Below, one piece after another: positions 63,073-64,000 of a stretch of DNA of 64,000 nt. The notes beneath the pieces were generated by a model. It saw only the letters and a list, made by a program, of their open reading frames with translations. It was not told the DNA's origin and ran no database searches. A program made the position numbers and the translations under genes. Within the stretch, counting starts at the first letter, position 1, and the number at the start of each line of letters is the position of its first letter. The stretch spans positions 1-64,000 of the forward strand of contig NZ_JAEHOK010000002.1 of the NCBI RefSeq assembly GCF_016236915.1, read 5' to 3'. This DNA comes from Salegentibacter maritimus (GTDB taxonomy: Bacteria; Bacteroidota; Bacteroidia; Flavobacteriales; Flavobacteriaceae).

Positions 63073-64000
63073 TTGAATACAAAATACAGAGATTTAATAG
63101 AGCAAACCTATTATTTTCCGCAGGAAGAATTTAGCCTGGAAGGAACCGAGTTAAAGTTTCACGACATAGATTTAATGGAACTCATTAAAACCTATGGAAC
63201 ACCATTAAAATTCACTTACTTACCTAAAATTTCCCAAAATATACGTAGGGCTAAGAAGTGGTTTGCAGATGCAATGGAAAAACATGATTATAATGGGAAG
63301 TATAATTATTGCTATTGTACAAAAAGCTCTCATTTTCAGCATGTTTTAAATGAAGCCTTAAAAAACGATATCCATATAGAAACCTCTTCAGCTTTCGATA
63401 TTAATATCGTGGAAGAATTAAAAGCTACAGGGAAAATAACCAACGATACCTATGTGCTTTGTAATGGTTTTAAACGCGATCAATACATAGAAAATATTGC
63501 CCGTTTACTTAATAATGGCCATAGAAACTGTATTCCTATAATAGATAATTACGAAGAGATTGATTTGCTCACTGAACGAATAGACGGTAAATTTCCTATT
63601 GGAATACGGATCGCTTCAGAAGAAGAGCCAAAATTTGAATTTTATACCTCAAGGCTGGGAATTGGTTACAAGAATATTGTTCCGTTTTTCAATAGAAAGA
63701 TAAAAGAGAATGAACAGGTAGCATTAAAAATGCTGCATTTCTTTATCAATACCGGTATTAGGGACACCGCATATTACTGGAATGAACTGCAAAAGTGTTT
63801 ACGGGTATATGTAAACTTAAAGAAAGTGTGCCCAGAACTGGATAGTTTAAATATTGGAGGTGGCTTTCCGGTAAAGAACTCACTTCATTTTGAGTACGAT
63901 TATGCTTATATGGTAGATGAGATTATCAATCAAATCAAATTATATTGTGAAGAAGCCGAAGTTGAGGTGCCTAATATTTTTACCGAATTCGGTAGTTTTA
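63073..64000 (+). CDS. speA: Arginine decarboxylase, biosynthetic type (3'-truncated by window)
   Basis: A PLP enzyme of the alanine racemase-like fold that converts arginine to agmatine, the first step of polyamine synthesis. The 309 visible codons are open to the window end; the full protein in flavobacteria is about 460 residues. Translation from TTG 63073 gives MNTKYRDLIEQTYYFP. The probable PLP lysine is Lys84 in YNYCYCTKSSHF, and LNIGGGFPV is the phosphate-binding loop. There is no ATG before residue 35, so TTG is the likely start. The short, SpeA-type flavobacterial form is meant; activity on another amino acid cannot be ruled out. Confidence 0.88.
   Translation, partial: MNTKYRDLIEQTYYFPQEEFSLEGTELKFHDIDLMELIKTYGTPLKFTYLPKISQNIRRAKKWFADAMEKHDYNGKYNYCYCTKSSHFQHVLNEALKNDIHIETSSAFDINIVEELKATGKITNDTYVLCNGFKRDQYIENIARLLNNGHRNCIPIIDNYEEIDLLTERIDGKFPIGIRIASEEEPKFEFYTSRLGIGYKNIVPFFNRKIKENEQVALKMLHFFINTGIRDTAYYWNELQKCLRVYVNLKKVCPELDSLNIGGGFPVKNSLHFEYDYAYMVDEIINQIKLYCEEAEVEVPNIFTEFGSF

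Noticed and set aside
1-64000. tRNA, rRNA genes, CRISPR arrays and known riboswitches
   Set aside because: I scanned the spacers by eye and saw none; a covariance-model search would be the decisive test.

Overview
The window is a chromosomal segment of a member of the Bacteroidota, almost certainly family Flavobacteriaceae. The evidence is AT-rich DNA, many TAnnTTTG (-7) promoter elements instead of E. coli-type boxes, weak Shine-Dalgarno sites with several TTG starts, type IX secretion and gliding genes (SprA, RemB-like, PorP/SprF, PorG-like), a mevalonate route to isoprenoids, and gene orders typical of flavobacteria (malic enzyme-ruvA-sprA-gcvH-vanZ-tonB; nadK-porG-uppS-bamA-ompH-ompH). 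A marine genus close to Gramella or Salegentibacter is my guess; it rests on overall protein character, not on a search.

Layout. 1-960: an IS1595-type insertion sequence with imperfect inverted repeats. 1.1-13.0 kb: maeB, a terminator and structured spacer, then ruvA-sprA-gcvH-vanZ-tonB, followed by a RemB-like surface protein. 15.3-20.6 kb: heme O synthase, two subunit III-type proteins, subunit IV, a cysteine-free Sco-like protein, a true Sco, DUF420 and a small CxxC membrane protein, which together look like a cytochrome oxidase assembly block. 20.7-27.8 kb: a six-gene MacB/TolC-type exporter (ATPase, two permeases, adaptor, TolC, adaptor). 27.8-35.2 kb: tsaB, an MscS channel, a YyaL/DUF255 protein, dodecin, a PiT phosphate transporter fused to a PhoU-like domain, and a NifU-type protein with a duplicated N-terminal domain.

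35.3-44.3 kb: PorP/SprF, then a long minus-strand envelope cluster reading CBS protein, nadK, porG, uppS, bamA, ompH, ompH, murI. 44.4-52.7 kb (plus): pdxJ, an alpha/beta hydrolase, FadL-type porin, an SGNH lipoprotein, a small membrane protein, then tig-clpP-clpX. 52.8-55.4 kb (minus): a compact three-gene set of a YqcI/YcgG (GntA/DcsA-like) heme N-hydroxylase family protein, a PaiB-like protein and a DUF1989 protein, with a DUF421 membrane protein upstream. 55.6-64 kb: glycerophosphodiesterase, flavoprotein, TspO, mevalonate diphosphate decarboxylase, mevalonate kinase, a UbiA-type prenyltransferase, a guanine deaminase-like enzyme, a pseudouridine synthase, and a biosynthetic arginine decarboxylase cut off by the window end.

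Most genes are conserved housekeeping or envelope functions and there is no prophage, CRISPR array, rRNA or tRNA that I can see. The most promising unexplained unit is the YqcI/YcgG-PaiB-DUF1989 operon, because two of its three families are linked elsewhere to guanidino-group chemistry. Other points of interest are a TonB C-terminal-like domain at the N-terminus of the RemB-like protein next to tonB, a perfect hairpin inside the end of tsaB between convergent genes, and competing hairpins downstream of maeB. Several gene starts were moved downstream from the longest open frame using family alignment from memory and promoter positions.
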